Assembly (NCBI RefSeq): GCF_007827815.1
Contig: NZ_VITH01000006.1
Span: 124,001-188,000, forward strand
DNA length: 64,000 nucleotides
Source of the DNA: Azospirillum brasilense
GTDB taxonomy: Bacteria; Pseudomonadota; Alphaproteobacteria; Azospirillales; Azospirillaceae
Direction: 5' to 3'
Below, piece by piece: positions 10,688 to 20,772 of this stretch. The stretch's first letter is position 1, and the number at the start of each line of letters is the position of its first letter. The translations under genes were made by a program, and so were the position numbers. Below the pieces are notes generated by a model. That model did not search any database and was not told the origin of the DNA. It was given only the letters and a program-made list of their open reading frames with translations.

Positions 10688-11548
10688 ATGCGGTGGACGA
10701 CGGCGGGTTGGGGCAGCGGGTTGCTGGGCGTGCTCATCTTCAGCGGATCGCTGCCGGCGACGCGCGTCGCGGTCGGCGGCTTCTCGCCGCTGTTCCTGAC
10801 CTCGGCGCGGGCGCTGATTGCCGCCGCGCTGGCCGGTGTCCTGCTGGCCTTGCTGCGGCAGGCCCGTCCGCGGCGCAGCGATCTCCCGCCGCTCGCGGTG
10901 GTTGCGCTCGGCGTGGTCGTTGGCTTCCCGCTGCTCACCGCGCTGGCGCTCCGCCACATCACCTCCGCGCAGTCCGTCGTCTTCATCGGCCTGCTGCCGC
11001 TGTCCACCGCCCTGTTCGGCGTGCTGCGCGGCCGGGAGCGGCCAAAGCCGGTCTTCTGGCTGTTCTCGGGCCTGGGCAGCCTCGCCGTCGTCGGCTACGC
11101 CCTGGCGCAGGGCGGCGGCGCGTCGCTCACCGGGGCGGGGCTGATGGTGGCGGCCATCCTGCTCTGCGGACTGGGCTACGCCGAGGGCGCGGTGCTGTCG
11201 CGCCGCCTCGGCGGCTGGCAGGTGATCTCCTGGGCGCTCGTTCTGACGACGCCGGTGATGGGCGGGCTGGCGCTGGCGACCCTGCCGGACGGCTGGGCGG
11301 GCATCGAAGCTCCGGCCTGGATCGGCCTCGCCTATGTTTCCGTCTTCAGCATGCTGATCGGCTTCGTCTTCTGGTACCGCGGGCTGGCGCTCGGCGGCAT
11401 CGCCGGGGTCGGTCAGCTGCAACTGCTCCAGCCCTTCTTCGGCCTGACGCTGGCCGGGCTGCTGCTGAACGAGCCGGTGGCCTGGAGCATGATCGCCGTG
11501 ACCGGGGTGATCGTGCTGTGTGTTGCCGGAGCGAAGCGCTTCGCGTGA
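10688..11548 (+). CDS. DMT-superfamily (EamA) transporter
   Basis: A 286-residue inner-membrane protein with about ten hydrophobic segments arranged as two EamA repeats (FLTSARALIAAALAGVLLALL in the first; AWIGLAYVSVFSMLIGFVFWYRGLALGGIAG in the second). Members export amino acids or other small metabolites. I start it at ATG 10688, right after a purine-rich ribosome site; the open frame upstream crosses the regulator's promoter. It is divergent from a MocR-type regulator, a common arrangement for drug/metabolite exporters under PLP-dependent control. Confidence 0.88.
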   Translation: MRWTTAGWGSGLLGVLIFSGSLPATRVAVGGFSPLFLTSARALIAAALAGVLLALLRQARPRRSDLPPLAVVALGVVVGFPLLTALALRHITSAQSVVFIGLLPLSTALFGVLRGRERPKPVFWLFSGLGSLAVVGYALAQGGGASLTGAGLMVAAILLCGLGYAEGAVLSRRLGGWQVISWALVLTTPVMGGLALATLPDGWAGIEAPAWIGLAYVSVFSMLIGFVFWYRGLALGGIAGVGQLQLLQPFFGLTLAGLLLNEPVAWSMIAVTGVIVLCVAGAKRFA

Positions 11549-11915
11549 GAGGTGATTCCGCCGCCTGCCGTTTCTGGCTTCGGGTTGAATGTCTCGGCCT
11601 TGCACCGCGTTGGCGATTCCCGCGAGAGGCGCTGCGTGAGGGCTGTTGCAGCGCTGATCATCAAACATAACCTTTGGCGCGCAATCGAAACTCGGTGGCC
11701 AACGCCGAAGAGGCGATGTCTGCACAATGCCTGCGAAGTACAGCATCTCCGCTGCATGTGCAGCGAGGTCCGGGGCTGGCCGAGGTGGAGCGGCTTGGCC
11801 GAAATGCTCAGTTCACGTCGTTCGATCCCAATTCGTCTGAAATGAAGTGCGCCATCGGCCAGCGTTGGTTTGTGGCGCCAAAAAAATCTTGCAGCCGAAT
11901 TGATGGAGAACAGCT
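11549..11915. other. Intergenic stretch at the edge of a low-GC patch
   Basis: This 367-bp stretch holds no convincing gene. GC content falls from about 11650 onward. A 6-bp inverted repeat GCGCCA/TGGCGC (about 11850-11880) lies upstream of an A7 tract at 11880, and the GGAG ribosome site of the next gene is at 11905-11908. No tRNA, transposase remnant or clear attachment site was found. Confidence 0.5.
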
Positions 11916-12593
11916 ATGCCTCTCACCCAACAGCAGCTCAACACTCTCGACCAGTACTGTGTTGATAATCCCGCAGGCGTGCCGTTTTTAGGGGCTTTTG
12001 CAAGTCCAAACCTCGGGATTCCCGCTAATGAGTGCGCCTGCTGGCGCTGGACAACGGCCGGTCTGTCGGGAACTGTCGGCGTCATCAACGATCCTGCCCA
12101 GGCATTCACCGCCATCGCGTTGAACACGCCTTTCAACCAGGGCTCGATCTGGGAGAATGACAACTATGCGCCGGCATATGTTCAGCAAAACCACGCCACC
12201 TACATCCAATACGTAAACAACAATTATGCCTTATTGAATGGCGTAACGTATGATAATTGGTTCGCGGATGTAACCAACACTATTGTTGAGGCGACGTGCC
12301 GTATGGGTGGCTTGACCCCTGGAGCGGGGCTGCAAACCAACGGCGAGCGATATTATGTTTACATGCATTATGATCGTATGACGAATGGTGAGATCAACGC
12401 TCCCAATTACACTCACTGGTGGATCGGAATCGATCTTGGGAATAACAGAAATGTGAATATTGAAATGTTCCCAGGTTCTACGCAAGTCACCTTTCGTTTT
12501 AATAACGCCTATGCAGCGACCGACAATGCCATTGTTGAAGTGACCGACCTTACGCAAAATCATATGGCAATTCTGAACGCCATTCTGCCATAG
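11916..12593 (+). CDS. Unrecognised low-GC protein, possibly a papain/transglutaminase-like fold
   Basis: A 225-residue protein with no family I recognise. It has a GGAG site 7 nt before ATG 11916, so expression is plausible. It has no signal peptide or membrane segment, and is rich in Asn, Tyr, Thr and aromatic residues. GC and codon use are far below the neighbours (some 60-bp lines near 40% GC), indicating horizontal transfer. A Cys pair in NECACWRW near residue 45, then THWWIGIDLG and NIEMFPG, could form a Cys-His-Asp/Asn arrangement as in papain-like or transglutaminase-like enzymes; this is inference only. It has no operon partner: 367 and 476 bp of non-coding DNA flank it. Confidence 0.6.
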   Translation: MPLTQQQLNTLDQYCVDNPAGVPFLGAFASPNLGIPANECACWRWTTAGLSGTVGVINDPAQAFTAIALNTPFNQGSIWENDNYAPAYVQQNHATYIQYVNNNYALLNGVTYDNWFADVTNTIVEATCRMGGLTPGAGLQTNGERYYVYMHYDRMTNGEINAPNYTHWWIGIDLGNNRNVNIEMFPGSTQVTFRFNNAYAATDNAIVEVTDLTQNHMAILNAILP

Positions 12594-13069
12594 GATTGGT
12601 TCACTTGTTTCCTTGTTCTGGCGTCTTTGATGGGAACCGACAATGGGGCGTGCGTGATTTCATTGAGCGTAAATACTATTTAACAGTGGCATTTGCGCTC
12701 GCCACCAAGTTTCTGGAATGGATGTCTCGCTTGCCGGCTTGCCGAACATGGATTTGCCTGATCGCCGGTGCGGTTGCCGTCCGAAGATCATCGGCTGTGA
12801 AATCGGAGGCCGCGTTACGGGTTGGGCATCGTGCTCATGCCCGGCACATTGCCATGCCAAACCGGCAGTCGCCGACCCGATGACACCGTGTGGGCTCGTC
12901 CCGCACAGGCGACATTGGATTCGCCAAAGCAGTGCTATTGCTATTGGACTAACAAATCGTTTCTCGCCGCCGCCCCTCCGATCAGCTTAAAGTGGCGTCC
13001 CGCTGTGCGGCAATGGCCGCGCCCCTGTTGTAGAGGGGGTTTGGAACAGGAAGGACGGGACGCCTGCGC
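12594..13069. other. Non-coding stretch between the orphan gene and the hybrid kinase
   Basis: This 476-bp stretch returns gradually from low to high GC. Short open frames occur but none has a ribosome site or recognisable protein similarity. An AAGGACGGGA segment at 13051-13060 probably serves as ribosome site for the kinase at 13070. No repeats, terminator or mobile-element ends were recognised. Confidence 0.5.
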
Positions 13070-16000
13070 ATGTCCAACGAGACCGACGTCTCCACCGCCC
13101 CCGAATTCCTCGCCAGCGGCGGCGAGATGGGCGCACAGATGCGCGCGTTCGACTGGGCATCGACGGTGCTTGGTCCGCCCGAGGGCTGGCCGCGCAGCCT
13201 GAAGACGGCGGTGCGGATCATGTTGACCTCCCGCCAGCCGATCTGGGTCGGCTGGGGCCGGGACCTGATCTATTTCTACAACGACGCCTACAAGTCGATC
13301 ATCGGCGGCAAGCATCCCTGGGCGCTCGGGAGGCCGACGTCGGTCGTCTGGCGGGAGATCTGGGGCGACATCGGCCCGATGCTGGCAACCGCCATGACAG
13401 GGGACGAGGGCACCTACGTCGAGGGGCAGCTCCTTCTCATGGAGCGCAACGGCTATCCGGAGGAGACCTACTACACCTTCTCCTACAGCCCGGTGCCCGA
13501 CGACGACGGCAGCCCCGGCGGCATCATCTGCGCCAACACCGACGACACGCAGCGGATCATCGGCGAACGGCAACTCACCCTGCTGCGCGATCTGGCCGCC
13601 GGCACCGCCGACGCCCGGACCCTGCCGGAGGTGTGCGAGCGCAGCGCCCAAGCGTTCGCCACCAACCCGCGGGACCTGCCCTTCGCGCTGCTCTACGTGG
13701 CCGAGCCCGACGGCGCCAGCGCCACCCTCGCCGGCTCCTGCGGCATCGAGCGGGGCCATCCGGCGGCGCCGGAGACGCTGGCGGTGGACGGCACGTCGGC
13801 GTGGCCCTTCACTCCCACGCTCCACGACCCGGCGCTGATCGGCGACCTGGAGGCACGATTCGGCACCGGCTTGCCGCCTGGCGTCTGGCGACGGCCCCCC
13901 GCCCAGGCCGCGGCGATCCCGATCCCGGCCAGCGGCGAGGCGGGGCGGGCCGGCCTTCTCGTCGTCGGCCTGAACCCGTTCCGCCTGTTCGACGACGATT
14001 ACCGGCGCTTCCTGGGATTGGTGGCCGGGCAGATCGCCGCGGCCATCACCAACGTCCAGACCTACGAGGCCGAGCGGCGGCGGGCCGAGATGCTGGCCGA
14101 GATCGACCGCGCCAAGACGGTGTTCTTTTCCAACGTCAGCCATGAGTTCCGCACCCCGCTGACCCTGATGCTGGGGCCGCTGGAGGAGGTGCTGCAGGCG
14201 GAACCGGAGAGGATGCGGGACCATCGCGAGGACCTGATGGTGGTCCATCGCAACGGGCAGCGCCTGCTCAAGCTCGTCAACGCGCTTCTGGACTTCTCGC
14301 GCATCGAGGCCGGGCGGGCCCAGGCGCGCTACGAGCCGACCGACCTCGCCGGCTATACGGCGGAACTGGCGAGCGGCTTCCGTTCGGCCTGCGAGCGGGC
14401 CGGGCTGAGCCTCGTCGTCGACTGCCCGCCGCTCCCCGGTCCGGTCCATGTCGACCGCGGCATGTGGGAGACGGTCGTCCTCAACCTGCTGTCGAACGCC
14501 TTCAAGTTCACCTTCCAGGGCGCGATCGCGGTGTCGCTGAGGCCGGTCGGCGAGGGCGCCGAACTCCGGGTGAGCGATTCCGGCACGGGCATCCTCGACT
14601 CCGAGCTGCCGCGCCTGTTCGAGCGCTTCCACCGGGTCGAGGGCGCGCGTGGGCGCAGCCACGAAGGCACCGGCATCGGCCTTGCCCTGGTCCAGGAACT
14701 CGTCAAGCTGCACGGCGGCACGATCCGGGTCGAGAGCGAGATGGACCACGGCTCGGTGTTCATCATCACCGTGCCGTTCGGCACCGCCCATCTGCCGCAG
14801 GAGCGTGTCCTGTCGGCGCCGACCGGCGCCGCGGCTGGCCTGCGCACCCAGACCTACGTCGAGGAGGCGTTGCGCTGGTTGCCCGACTCGGCGGTCCCTG
14901 GAGGCGGGGCGCCGGACCCGTTCATCGGCGGGTCGGAGACGGTCGTGGCGCCGGAGACGGGCGCCTGTCCGCGCCTCCTGCTGGCCGACGACAACGCCGA
15001 CATGCGCGACTATGTGAGCCGCCTGCTGAGCGGCCGCTACATCGTCGATGCGGTGCCCGACGGCCAGGCCGCGCTGGAGGCGATCCGCGCGAACCGCCCG
15101 GATCTCGTTCTGACCGACATCATGATGCCCGTTCTGGACGGCTTCGGCCTGCTGCGGGCGATCCGCGAGGACGCCGGTCTGCGCGACCTGCCGGTCATCC
15201 TGCTGTCGGCCCGCGCCGGCGAAGAGGCGAGCGTCGAGGGTCTGTCGGCCGGAGCCGACGACTATCTGGTCAAGCCCTTCTCGGCGCGCGAGCTGATCGC
15301 CCGCGTCGATACCGCCCTCGCCATGGTGCGGCTGCGCCGCGAGGCGGACAACGCGTTGCGCGAGAGCGAGGCGCGGTTCCGCAATCTCGCCGACCATGCG
15401 CCGGTGATGGTCTGGGTCACCGAAACCGACGCCTCCTGCACTTACCTCAACAAGTCCTGGTACGAGTTCACCGGACAGACCCCCGAGACGGGGTTGGGCT
15501 TCGGCTGGCTGGACGCAACTCATCCCGACGACCGTCAGGCCGCCGCGGACGTGTTCCTGGCCGCCAACGCGAGGCACGAGGCGTTCCGGCTGGAGTACCG
15601 GCTGCGACGATCCGACGGGGTCTACCGCTGGGCGATCGACGCCGCAGCACCGCGCTTCGCTCCGGACGGCGCGTTCCTCGGCTACATCGGCTCGGTGATC
15701 GACATCACCGAGCGCAAGGAGGTCGAGGACGCCCAGAGGCGGCTCAACGACGTGCTGGAGCAGCGCATCGCCTTGGCGGTCGCCGAGCGGGAGCAGGCCG
15801 AGGCGCAGCTCCGCCAGGCCCAGAAGATGGACGCGGTCGGCAAGCTGACCGGCGGGGTGGCGCACGACTTCAACAACCTGCTTCAGGTGATCTCCGGCAA
15901 CCTCCAGCTCCTGACGAAGGACGTCGCGGGGAACGACCGTGCCGAACAGCGGCTGCGGAACGCGCTGAGCGGCGTCAGCCGCGGGTCGAAGCTGGTCGCC

Positions 16001-17374
16001 CAGCTCCTCGCCTTCGGGCGTCGCCAGCCCCTGGCCCCCCGCGTGGTCAATCTGGGCCGGCTCGTCCGCGGCCTCGACGAGATGATGCGTCGTGTGCTCG
16101 GCGAGGGCGTCGAGATCGAAACCATGATCGCGGGCGGCCTGTGGACCACCTTCGCCGACGAGAGCCAGGTCGAGAACGCGCTGCTCAATCTGGCGATCAA
16201 CGCCCGCGACGCCATGAACGGCCACGGCCGGCTGACCATCGAGGCCGGCAACGCCTTTCTCGACGACCCCTACGCCGCCCGGCACGCCGAGGTGGAACCC
16301 GGCCATTACGTCATGCTGGCGGTGACGGACACCGGCTGCGGCATCCCGCCGGACGTGCTCGATCACGTCTTCGAGCCGTTCTTCACGACCAAGCCGGAAG
16401 GGCAGGGCACCGGCCTCGGCCTCAGCATGGTCTACGGATTCGTCAAGCAGTCGGGCGGGCACGTCAAGATCTACAGCGAGCCCGGCCAGGGCACCACGGT
16501 CCGCGTGTATCTGCCGCGCGCGCATCAGCCGGAGGACGTCGTGACGGTGATCGACACCGGGCCGGAGACGGGCGGCTCGGAAACCGTTCTGGTGGTCGAG
16601 GACGACGACGACGTGCGGGCGACCGTGGTCGAGATGATGTCCGATCTCGGCTACCGCGTGCTCAAGGCGCGGGACGCGCAGAGCGCGCTGGCCATCGTGG
16701 AAAGCGGGGTGCCCATCGACCTGCTGTTCACCGACGTCGTCATGCCCGGATCGCTGCGCAGCCCGGAGCTGGCGCGTCGCGCCAAGGAGCGCCTGCCGGG
16801 GATTGCCGTCCTGTTCACCTCGGGCTACACCGAGAACGCGATCGTGCATGGCGGGCGGCTCGATCTCGGCGTCGAGCTTCTGAGCAAGCCCTACACCCGC
16901 GAGGCGCTGGCCCGCAAAGTCCGGCATGTTCTGCGCAACCAGCAGCAGAGGGCGAAGGGGATGTCCGACGAACGAGGAGTGGCCTCGAAGCCGACCGCTG
17001 AAGGCGGGCCGGCAAGGGCGGAAAGCCACCAGGGCTTGCGCGTCCTCCTGGTGGAGGACGACGCCTTGATCCGCCTCGTCACGGTGGAGATGCTGACCGG
17101 GCTCGGCCACTCGGTCGTCGAAGCCGGCAACGCCGAGGAGGCGCTGTCGATCGCCGAGACGGAGCCCGTCGACGCGCTGCTGACGGACATCAGCCTGCCG
17201 GGCATGTCGGGAGAGCGGTTGGCCGCCGCGCTGCGCGAACGCCACCCGTCCCTGCCGGTCGTCTACGCGTCGGGCGCCGACCGGGCGCCCGAGGGCGGCG
17301 TCCACCTGCCGAAGCCCTACGACGACGCGGGGTTGGCCGAGGCGCTGGAGAGGGCGGTGAAGCGGCTCGGTTGA
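13070..17374 (+). CDS. Giant hybrid sensor histidine kinase with two kinase cores and three receiver domains
   Basis: A 1434-residue protein with no membrane segments, so probably a cytoplasmic sensor. Order by residues: PAS-like domain (about 20-150, [15 protein letters not shown]), GAF-like region (about 165-330), HisKA with phospho-His H358 ([11 protein letters not shown]) plus HATPase, receiver 1 (D683, LTDIMMP), PAS 2 with PAC (about 764-880), coiled linker, second HisKA with H932 ([11 protein letters not shown]) plus HATPase, receiver 2 (D1222, FTDVVMP), receiver 3 (D1373, LTDISLP). Both kinase cores look intact. It stands alone, with no partner regulator or output domain nearby. The layout suggests a fusion of two complete hybrid kinases plus an extra receiver. 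Confidence 0.92.
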   Translation: MSNETDVSTAPEFLASGGEMGAQMRAFDWASTVLGPPEGWPRSLKTAVRIMLTSRQPIWVGWGRDLIYFYNDAYKSIIGGKHPWALGRPTSVVWREIWGDIGPMLATAMTGDEGTYVEGQLLLMERNGYPEETYYTFSYSPVPDDDGSPGGIICANTDDTQRIIGERQLTLLRDLAAGTADARTLPEVCERSAQAFATNPRDLPFALLYVAEPDGASATLAGSCGIERGHPAAPETLAVDGTSAWPFTPTLHDPALIGDLEARFGTGLPPGVWRRPPAQAAAIPIPASGEAGRAGLLVVGLNPFRLFDDDYRRFLGLVAGQIAAAITNVQTYEAERRRAEMLAEIDRAKTVFFSNVSHEFRTPLTLMLGPLEEVLQAEPERMRDHREDLMVVHRNGQRLLKLVNALLDFSRIEAGRAQARYEPTDLAGYTAELASGFRSACERAGLSLVVDCPPLPGPVHVDRGMWETVVLNLLSNAFKFTFQGAIAVSLRPVGEGAELRVSDSGTGILDSELPRLFERFHRVEGARGRSHEGTGIGLALVQELVKLHGGTIRVESEMDHGSVFIITVPFGTAHLPQERVLSAPTGAAAGLRTQTYVEEALRWLPDSAVPGGGAPDPFIGGSETVVAPETGACPRLLLADDNADMRDYVSRLLSGRYIVDAVPDGQAALEAIRANRPDLVLTDIMMPVLDGFGLLRAIREDAGLRDLPVILLSARAGEEASVEGLSAGADDYLVKPFSARELIARVDTALAMVRLRREADNALRESEARFRNLADHAPVMVWVTETDASCTYLNKSWYEFTGQTPETGLGFGWLDATHPDDRQAAADVFLAANARHEAFRLEYRLRRSDGVYRWAIDAAAPRFAPDGAFLGYIGSVIDITERKEVEDAQRRLNDVLEQRIALAVAEREQAEAQLRQAQKMDAVGKLTGGVAHDFNNLLQVISGNLQLLTKDVAGNDRAEQRLRNALSGVSRGSKLVAQLLAFGRRQPLAPRVVNLGRLVRGLDEMMRRVLGEGVEIETMIAGGLWTTFADESQVENALLNLAINARDAMNGHGRLTIEAGNAFLDDPYAARHAEVEPGHYVMLAVTDTGCGIPPDVLDHVFEPFFTTKPEGQGTGLGLSMVYGFVKQSGGHVKIYSEPGQGTTVRVYLPRAHQPEDVVTVIDTGPETGGSETVLVVEDDDDVRATVVEMMSDLGYRVLKARDAQSALAIVESGVPIDLLFTDVVMPGSLRSPELARRAKERLPGIAVLFTSGYTENAIVHGGRLDLGVELLSKPYTREALARKVRHVLRNQQQRAKGMSDERGVASKPTAEGGPARAESHQGLRVLLVEDDALIRLVTVEMLTGLGHSVVEAGNAEEALSIAETEPVDALLTDISLPGMSGERLAAALRERHPSLPVVYASGADRAPEGGVHLPKPYDDAGLAEALERAVKRLG

Positions 17375-17404
17375 TCGCCGTTCCGGGCACCACGGCCGTC
17401 CCGA

Positions 17405-17426
17405 GCCCCGGCGCGCCAGCCGGGGC
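17405..17426. terminator. GC-rich hairpin between convergent genes
   Basis: A perfect 8-bp stem GCCCCGGC (17405-17412) / GCCGGGGC (17419-17426) with a 6-nt loop lies between the ends of the hybrid kinase (+) and the DUF3604 gene (-). There is no T-tract on either side, so termination is likely but not certain. Confidence 0.5.
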
Positions 17427-17440
17427 GCCGGGCAGGGGGC

Positions 17441-19810
17441 TCACGGCGTCAGGAACAGGGCCGAGGTCCAGACCCGCGATTGGTCGCGCTGGCGCGCGGT
17501 GAGGAACAGCGGATGCTCCCGGCCCGGGGCGAGGCCGAGGTCGGCGAGCGGGATGCGCCCGGCGAGGTCGCGGGGCAGCGGCGCCTCGGTGACGCGCTCA
17601 ACCGTCACCTCCAGCTCCGTGCCGGGCAGCACGCGGGTGACCCGCCCGGCGTCCGCGTCGGCCAGCAGTGCGTCGCCGTCGATGTCCAGCACCGCTTCCG
17701 GAGCGTGCGGGTTGGGCGGGGGGCTGAGCGGGTTGCCGACCTTCACATAGGTGCCGATGGCCAAACGCACCTGGATGCGCGCGCCGGCCAGACGCGACAG
17801 CGCCAGCTCCACCCCGTCGCTGTCACCGTGGGTGACGGTGCGGATGGCGACGGTGGTGGCGTCGCGGCGCCAGCAGCCCTGCTCCGGATGGTCGAAGCCG
17901 AAGGGCTCGACCCGCTGCACGGCGGCGCCGGTGACGGTGATCCCGCCGTCCCAATAGGCGCCGCGGTAGCGGTCCTTGATGCGGGCGCCGCCCAACCGCA
18001 GGCGGATCTTCGTCTCCGACAGGCCCAATTCGCGGTGCAGGTCGCGCTCCCAGACCAGCCGGTCGCCATCGAACAGGCGCAGGCTCTCCCATCCCCGGTC
18101 GCCGAGCAGGCGGTAGTCCAGCGCCTCGCCGTCGGCGCCCGAAACCACCTCGCCCATCCAGCGCTCGCCCAGCCGCAGGCTGGCGAAGCTGCGCTCCCCG
18201 GTGGTCGCGAAGGTCCGCCGTGCGCGCAACGCCCGGCCCACCGAGGCGCGGTCAAGCCGGTCGGCGAAGACGCCGGTCAGCCCGCCGCGCGCCCCAAACA
18301 CCGCGGTCGCCGGCGCCCCGCCGCCGCAGCGCCCCTGATGCTCGTCGCTGCTCGCCGAGGCGCCGAGCCGGTAGCCGCGGGCCAGCGCCTCGGCATAGAC
18401 CCAGTGGAACTGGCCCCAGGCGGACCCGATCTCGATCAGCCGCTCCAGCTCCGGGTGGTGCCAATCGAGGTTGCAGCGCCGCCCGCCGACATGGGGGATC
18501 AGCAGATGGCCCTCCGGATCGTCCCGGTAGGCGGCGTAGAGGTCGTCGAGCGGCCAGGCGCCGGGGCGCAGCGCGCCACGGGTCGACTCGTTCCATTCGA
18601 AGGAGCGCACCGGCTGCCCCCGCCCGTCCGCCGGAAAGCGCGGCTGCCCGTCGCGCAGGAAGATCACGTTGTGGTCGCCGCCCGCCGCGGAGTTGCCGCA
18701 CCATTCCGTGCCGGGGTAGCAGACGAAGCGGTCCGGCTCGTTGTAGCGGTCGATCAGGCCGACCGCCTCGGTCCAGGCGCGCTCCGTCACGTTGAAGTCG
18801 TTGGCGGTGTAGCCCAGCACGTCCAGCCCGGCGACGTCACGGCCGTAGGACAGGTTGTAGGCGGTGTCGTTGGTCCCCACCGTGTCGTTGGAGTGGACGT
18901 GCAGGTCGGCGTAGACGGCGCGCGGCGCCCCGTCCTCGGCGGTGACGAAGGCTTCGGCGGGGGCGAGGCCCGGCGCCGTCGCGGCGATCCGCCATTCCCC
19001 GGCGCCGAGGTCGAGCGCCTCGCGCCGGACCAGCCAGCCGTTCGCCTGCGGGTCGGGGGCCAGTGCAACCGTCCGAGCGCTTTCGCCCTCCGGCCCGGTG
19101 CCATTCGGCCCGGTGATGGTGAGGGTGACGTCCAGCGTGGCGTCGAGGCAGCAGTTGCCCCAGGCGTCGTCGGCGCGCAGCAGCAGCGACGCCGGGCCGG
19201 GGGCGATCAGCCGCGGCGCGACCAGCCGCAGGGCGGCGGGGACGCCCGGCACGATGTCGATGGCGCAGTCGCCCGGCACCTCCGCGTATTTCTGGCTGCC
19301 CAGCGGGTCGATGAAGACGCGGAAGCGGAAGCCCTGCTCGACGAAGGTCTGCACCCGCGTGCCCGGTCCGCCCTGGCGCCGGTCGCCCAGCCGGATCGCG
19401 ATGCGGTCGCCGGGATTCAGGTAGCCGTCGATCACATCGATGATGATGGCCTTCTGGTAGGGCCGCTCGTGCCCCTTCTGGTCGAAGCGCACCTTCAGCG
19501 CCTGCACGGTCGCCGGGCTCTGCCCCGGGACCAGCGGGCCGGCCTCGTACTCGGCGGAGACGAAGTTGGCCGCCGTGGGGTCGCTGGTCTGGAACAGCGC
19601 CCAGTCCGAATAGAACTTCATCGCCAGCTTGATCCCGGCCCCGTCGGCGAGGCCCGACCCGCCGACCTCGTAGACCAGCGTCACCTCGGTCCATTCGCCG
19701 GCCACCAGCCGCTGGTGGGAGCAGGTTGTGGCGCCAAGGAAGGGGCGGGCCTTGTTCCGCTCGTAAAGGCCGGCGGGGGCGATGTGGCCGGTGGGGACGG
19801 GATCGCTCAT
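17441..19810 (-). CDS. DUF3604-type protein with PHP-like metal-binding domain
   Basis: A 789-residue protein. The central part has YADLHVHSNDTVGTNDTAYNL-type PHP/DUF3604 signatures, then ANDFNVTE, CYPGTEWCGNSAAGGDHNVI, LLIPHVGGRR and GASASSDEHQG, giving the scattered His/Asp ligands of a metal-dependent hydrolase. The N-terminal 300 residues look like beta-sandwich domains and the C-terminal part is also beta-rich. I start it at ATG 19810 (MSDPVPTG). No signal peptide. It is divergent from a GntR/UTRA regulator 208 bp away, which probably controls it. Members of this family are found near sialidase-like genes and ABC importers in proteobacteria, but the substrate is not known to me. Confidence 0.75.
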   Translation of the reverse strand: MSDPVPTGHIAPAGLYERNKARPFLGATTCSHQRLVAGEWTEVTLVYEVGGSGLADGAGIKLAMKFYSDWALFQTSDPTAANFVSAEYEAGPLVPGQSPATVQALKVRFDQKGHERPYQKAIIIDVIDGYLNPGDRIAIRLGDRRQGGPGTRVQTFVEQGFRFRVFIDPLGSQKYAEVPGDCAIDIVPGVPAALRLVAPRLIAPGPASLLLRADDAWGNCCLDATLDVTLTITGPNGTGPEGESARTVALAPDPQANGWLVRREALDLGAGEWRIAATAPGLAPAEAFVTAEDGAPRAVYADLHVHSNDTVGTNDTAYNLSYGRDVAGLDVLGYTANDFNVTERAWTEAVGLIDRYNEPDRFVCYPGTEWCGNSAAGGDHNVIFLRDGQPRFPADGRGQPVRSFEWNESTRGALRPGAWPLDDLYAAYRDDPEGHLLIPHVGGRRCNLDWHHPELERLIEIGSAWGQFHWVYAEALARGYRLGASASSDEHQGRCGGGAPATAVFGARGGLTGVFADRLDRASVGRALRARRTFATTGERSFASLRLGERWMGEVVSGADGEALDYRLLGDRGWESLRLFDGDRLVWERDLHRELGLSETKIRLRLGGARIKDRYRGAYWDGGITVTGAAVQRVEPFGFDHPEQGCWRRDATTVAIRTVTHGDSDGVELALSRLAGARIQVRLAIGTYVKVGNPLSPPPNPHAPEAVLDIDGDALLADADAGRVTRVLPGTELEVTVERVTEAPLPRDLAGRIPLADLGLAPGREHPLFLTARQRDQSRVWTSALFLTP

Positions 19811-19849
19811 GGGACGGGACCTCGTGCAGGGGAGGGGCGGCGCGCCGCA

Positions 19850-19900
19850 ACGGCTAATACATTGCATAACAAGTTCGATGATACAATATAAGACATGTGG
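19850..19900. promoter_or_regulatory. AT-rich divergent promoter/operator of DUF3604 gene and gntR-type gene
   Basis: A sharp AT-rich island within GC-rich DNA. Two similar direct elements, TACATTGCATAAC (about 19857) and TACAATATAAGAC (about 19882), lie 25 bp apart and may be regulator half-sites. Promoters for the minus-strand gene and the plus-strand regulator are likely here. Assignment rests on position and composition only. Confidence 0.45.
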
Positions 19901-20018
19901 AGAGGCCCACCGGGCACCGGTGCGGTGGGATGATGATGCGGACGCTTGAGCGCAGCGGGTGCCGGTGGCATCAAGGCGGGGATGCAGTCGCCACGGGCGG
20001 GAGGGAGCGGTGGCCCCG

Positions 20019-20759
20019 ATGAGGGACGGTTCGGTGCGGGACGGTTTGGTGCGGGAGAACGCGACGGCCCTCTACCGGCAGATCGCCGACCGCCTGCGCG
20101 AGGAGATCGCGGCGGGCCGGTTCGAACCCTCGGGCCGCCTGCCGAGCGAGAGCGAGATCGGCATCCGCTTCGCGGTCAGCCGGGTGACGGTCCGCCTCGC
20201 GCTCGACCGGCTGGAGGCGGAAGGGCTGATCGAGCGGCGCAAGGGCAAGGGCACCTTCACGGCGGGCAAGCGCGTCCGTCACCCGCTGGACCGGCTGCGC
20301 AGCTTCCATGAATCCCTGCGGCTCCAGGGGCTGAACGCCAGCATGCGTCATCTTTCGGCGGGCATGACCGCCACGCCGCCGGCCCTGACGGACCAGTTCG
20401 GCCCGCGCTGCCTGGAGGTGCGGCGCCTGCATCTGGTGGAGGGCGAGCCGGTGGCGCTGGGCCGCAGCCTGCTGTCTCCGGAGTTGGCGGGTGTCGATTG
20501 GGCGGCGGTCGGGCAGAAGCCGATCTACGCCATCCTGAGGGAGGTCACCGGCCAGCCGGTGGTCGGCGCCGACATCGAGGTCAAGGCCGAGGCCGCCGGC
20601 GCGGCGATCGCCGAACCGCTCGGCGGAGCGGCGGGGATGCCGCTGCTGGTGATGATCCGGCGTTCCGTCTTCGCGGACGGCGCCTGCGCCGACCACGCCG
20701 TCTTCCACGTCCGTCCGGAGCGTTACAGCTTCGTGCTGTCCCACCGCTGGGAGGGGTAA
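20019..20759 (+). CDS. GntR-family regulator with UTRA domain (HutC/FarR subfamily)
   Basis: A 246-residue repressor. The winged HTH is at residues 15-80 (ALYRQIADRLREEIAAGRF, LPSESEIGIRFAVSRVTVRLALDRLEAEGLIERRKGKGTF), followed by a UTRA ligand domain (FHESLRLQGLNA to RPERYSFVLSHRW). I start it at ATG 20019 after GGGAGGGAGCGG; GTG codons at 20034 and 20049 are alternatives because the first codons lie in a 15-bp tandem repeat. UTRA regulators bind sugar phosphates, histidine derivatives or phosphonates. The likely target is the divergent DUF3604 gene. It ends 13 bp from the convergent GH18 gene. Confidence 0.88.
   Translation: MRDGSVRDGLVRENATALYRQIADRLREEIAAGRFEPSGRLPSESEIGIRFAVSRVTVRLALDRLEAEGLIERRKGKGTFTAGKRVRHPLDRLRSFHESLRLQGLNASMRHLSAGMTATPPALTDQFGPRCLEVRRLHLVEGEPVALGRSLLSPELAGVDWAAVGQKPIYAILREVTGQPVVGADIEVKAEAAGAAIAEPLGGAAGMPLLVMIRRSVFADGACADHAVFHVRPERYSFVLSHRWEG
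20023..20052 (+). repeat. 15-bp in-frame tandem repeat at the start of the GntR regulator
   Basis: GGGACGGTTCGGTGC (20023-20037) and GGGACGGTTTGGTGC (20038-20052) differ at one base. The repeat encodes RDGSV/RDGLV in the unstructured N-terminal tail before the HTH and supplies two alternative GTG start codons. Confidence 0.8.
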
Positions 20760-20772
20760 AGCCGCGGGCTGC

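Noticed and set aside
12594..13069. Small open frames that might be a transposase remnant
   Set aside because: No DDE or HTH motifs, terminal inverted repeats or target duplications could be seen.
12941..17305. Minus-strand open frame of about 1450 codons opposite the hybrid kinase
   Set aside because: It mirrors the kinase coding sequence, and its His/Arg/Gly-rich translation shows no domain. Long antisense frames are expected in such GC-rich DNA.
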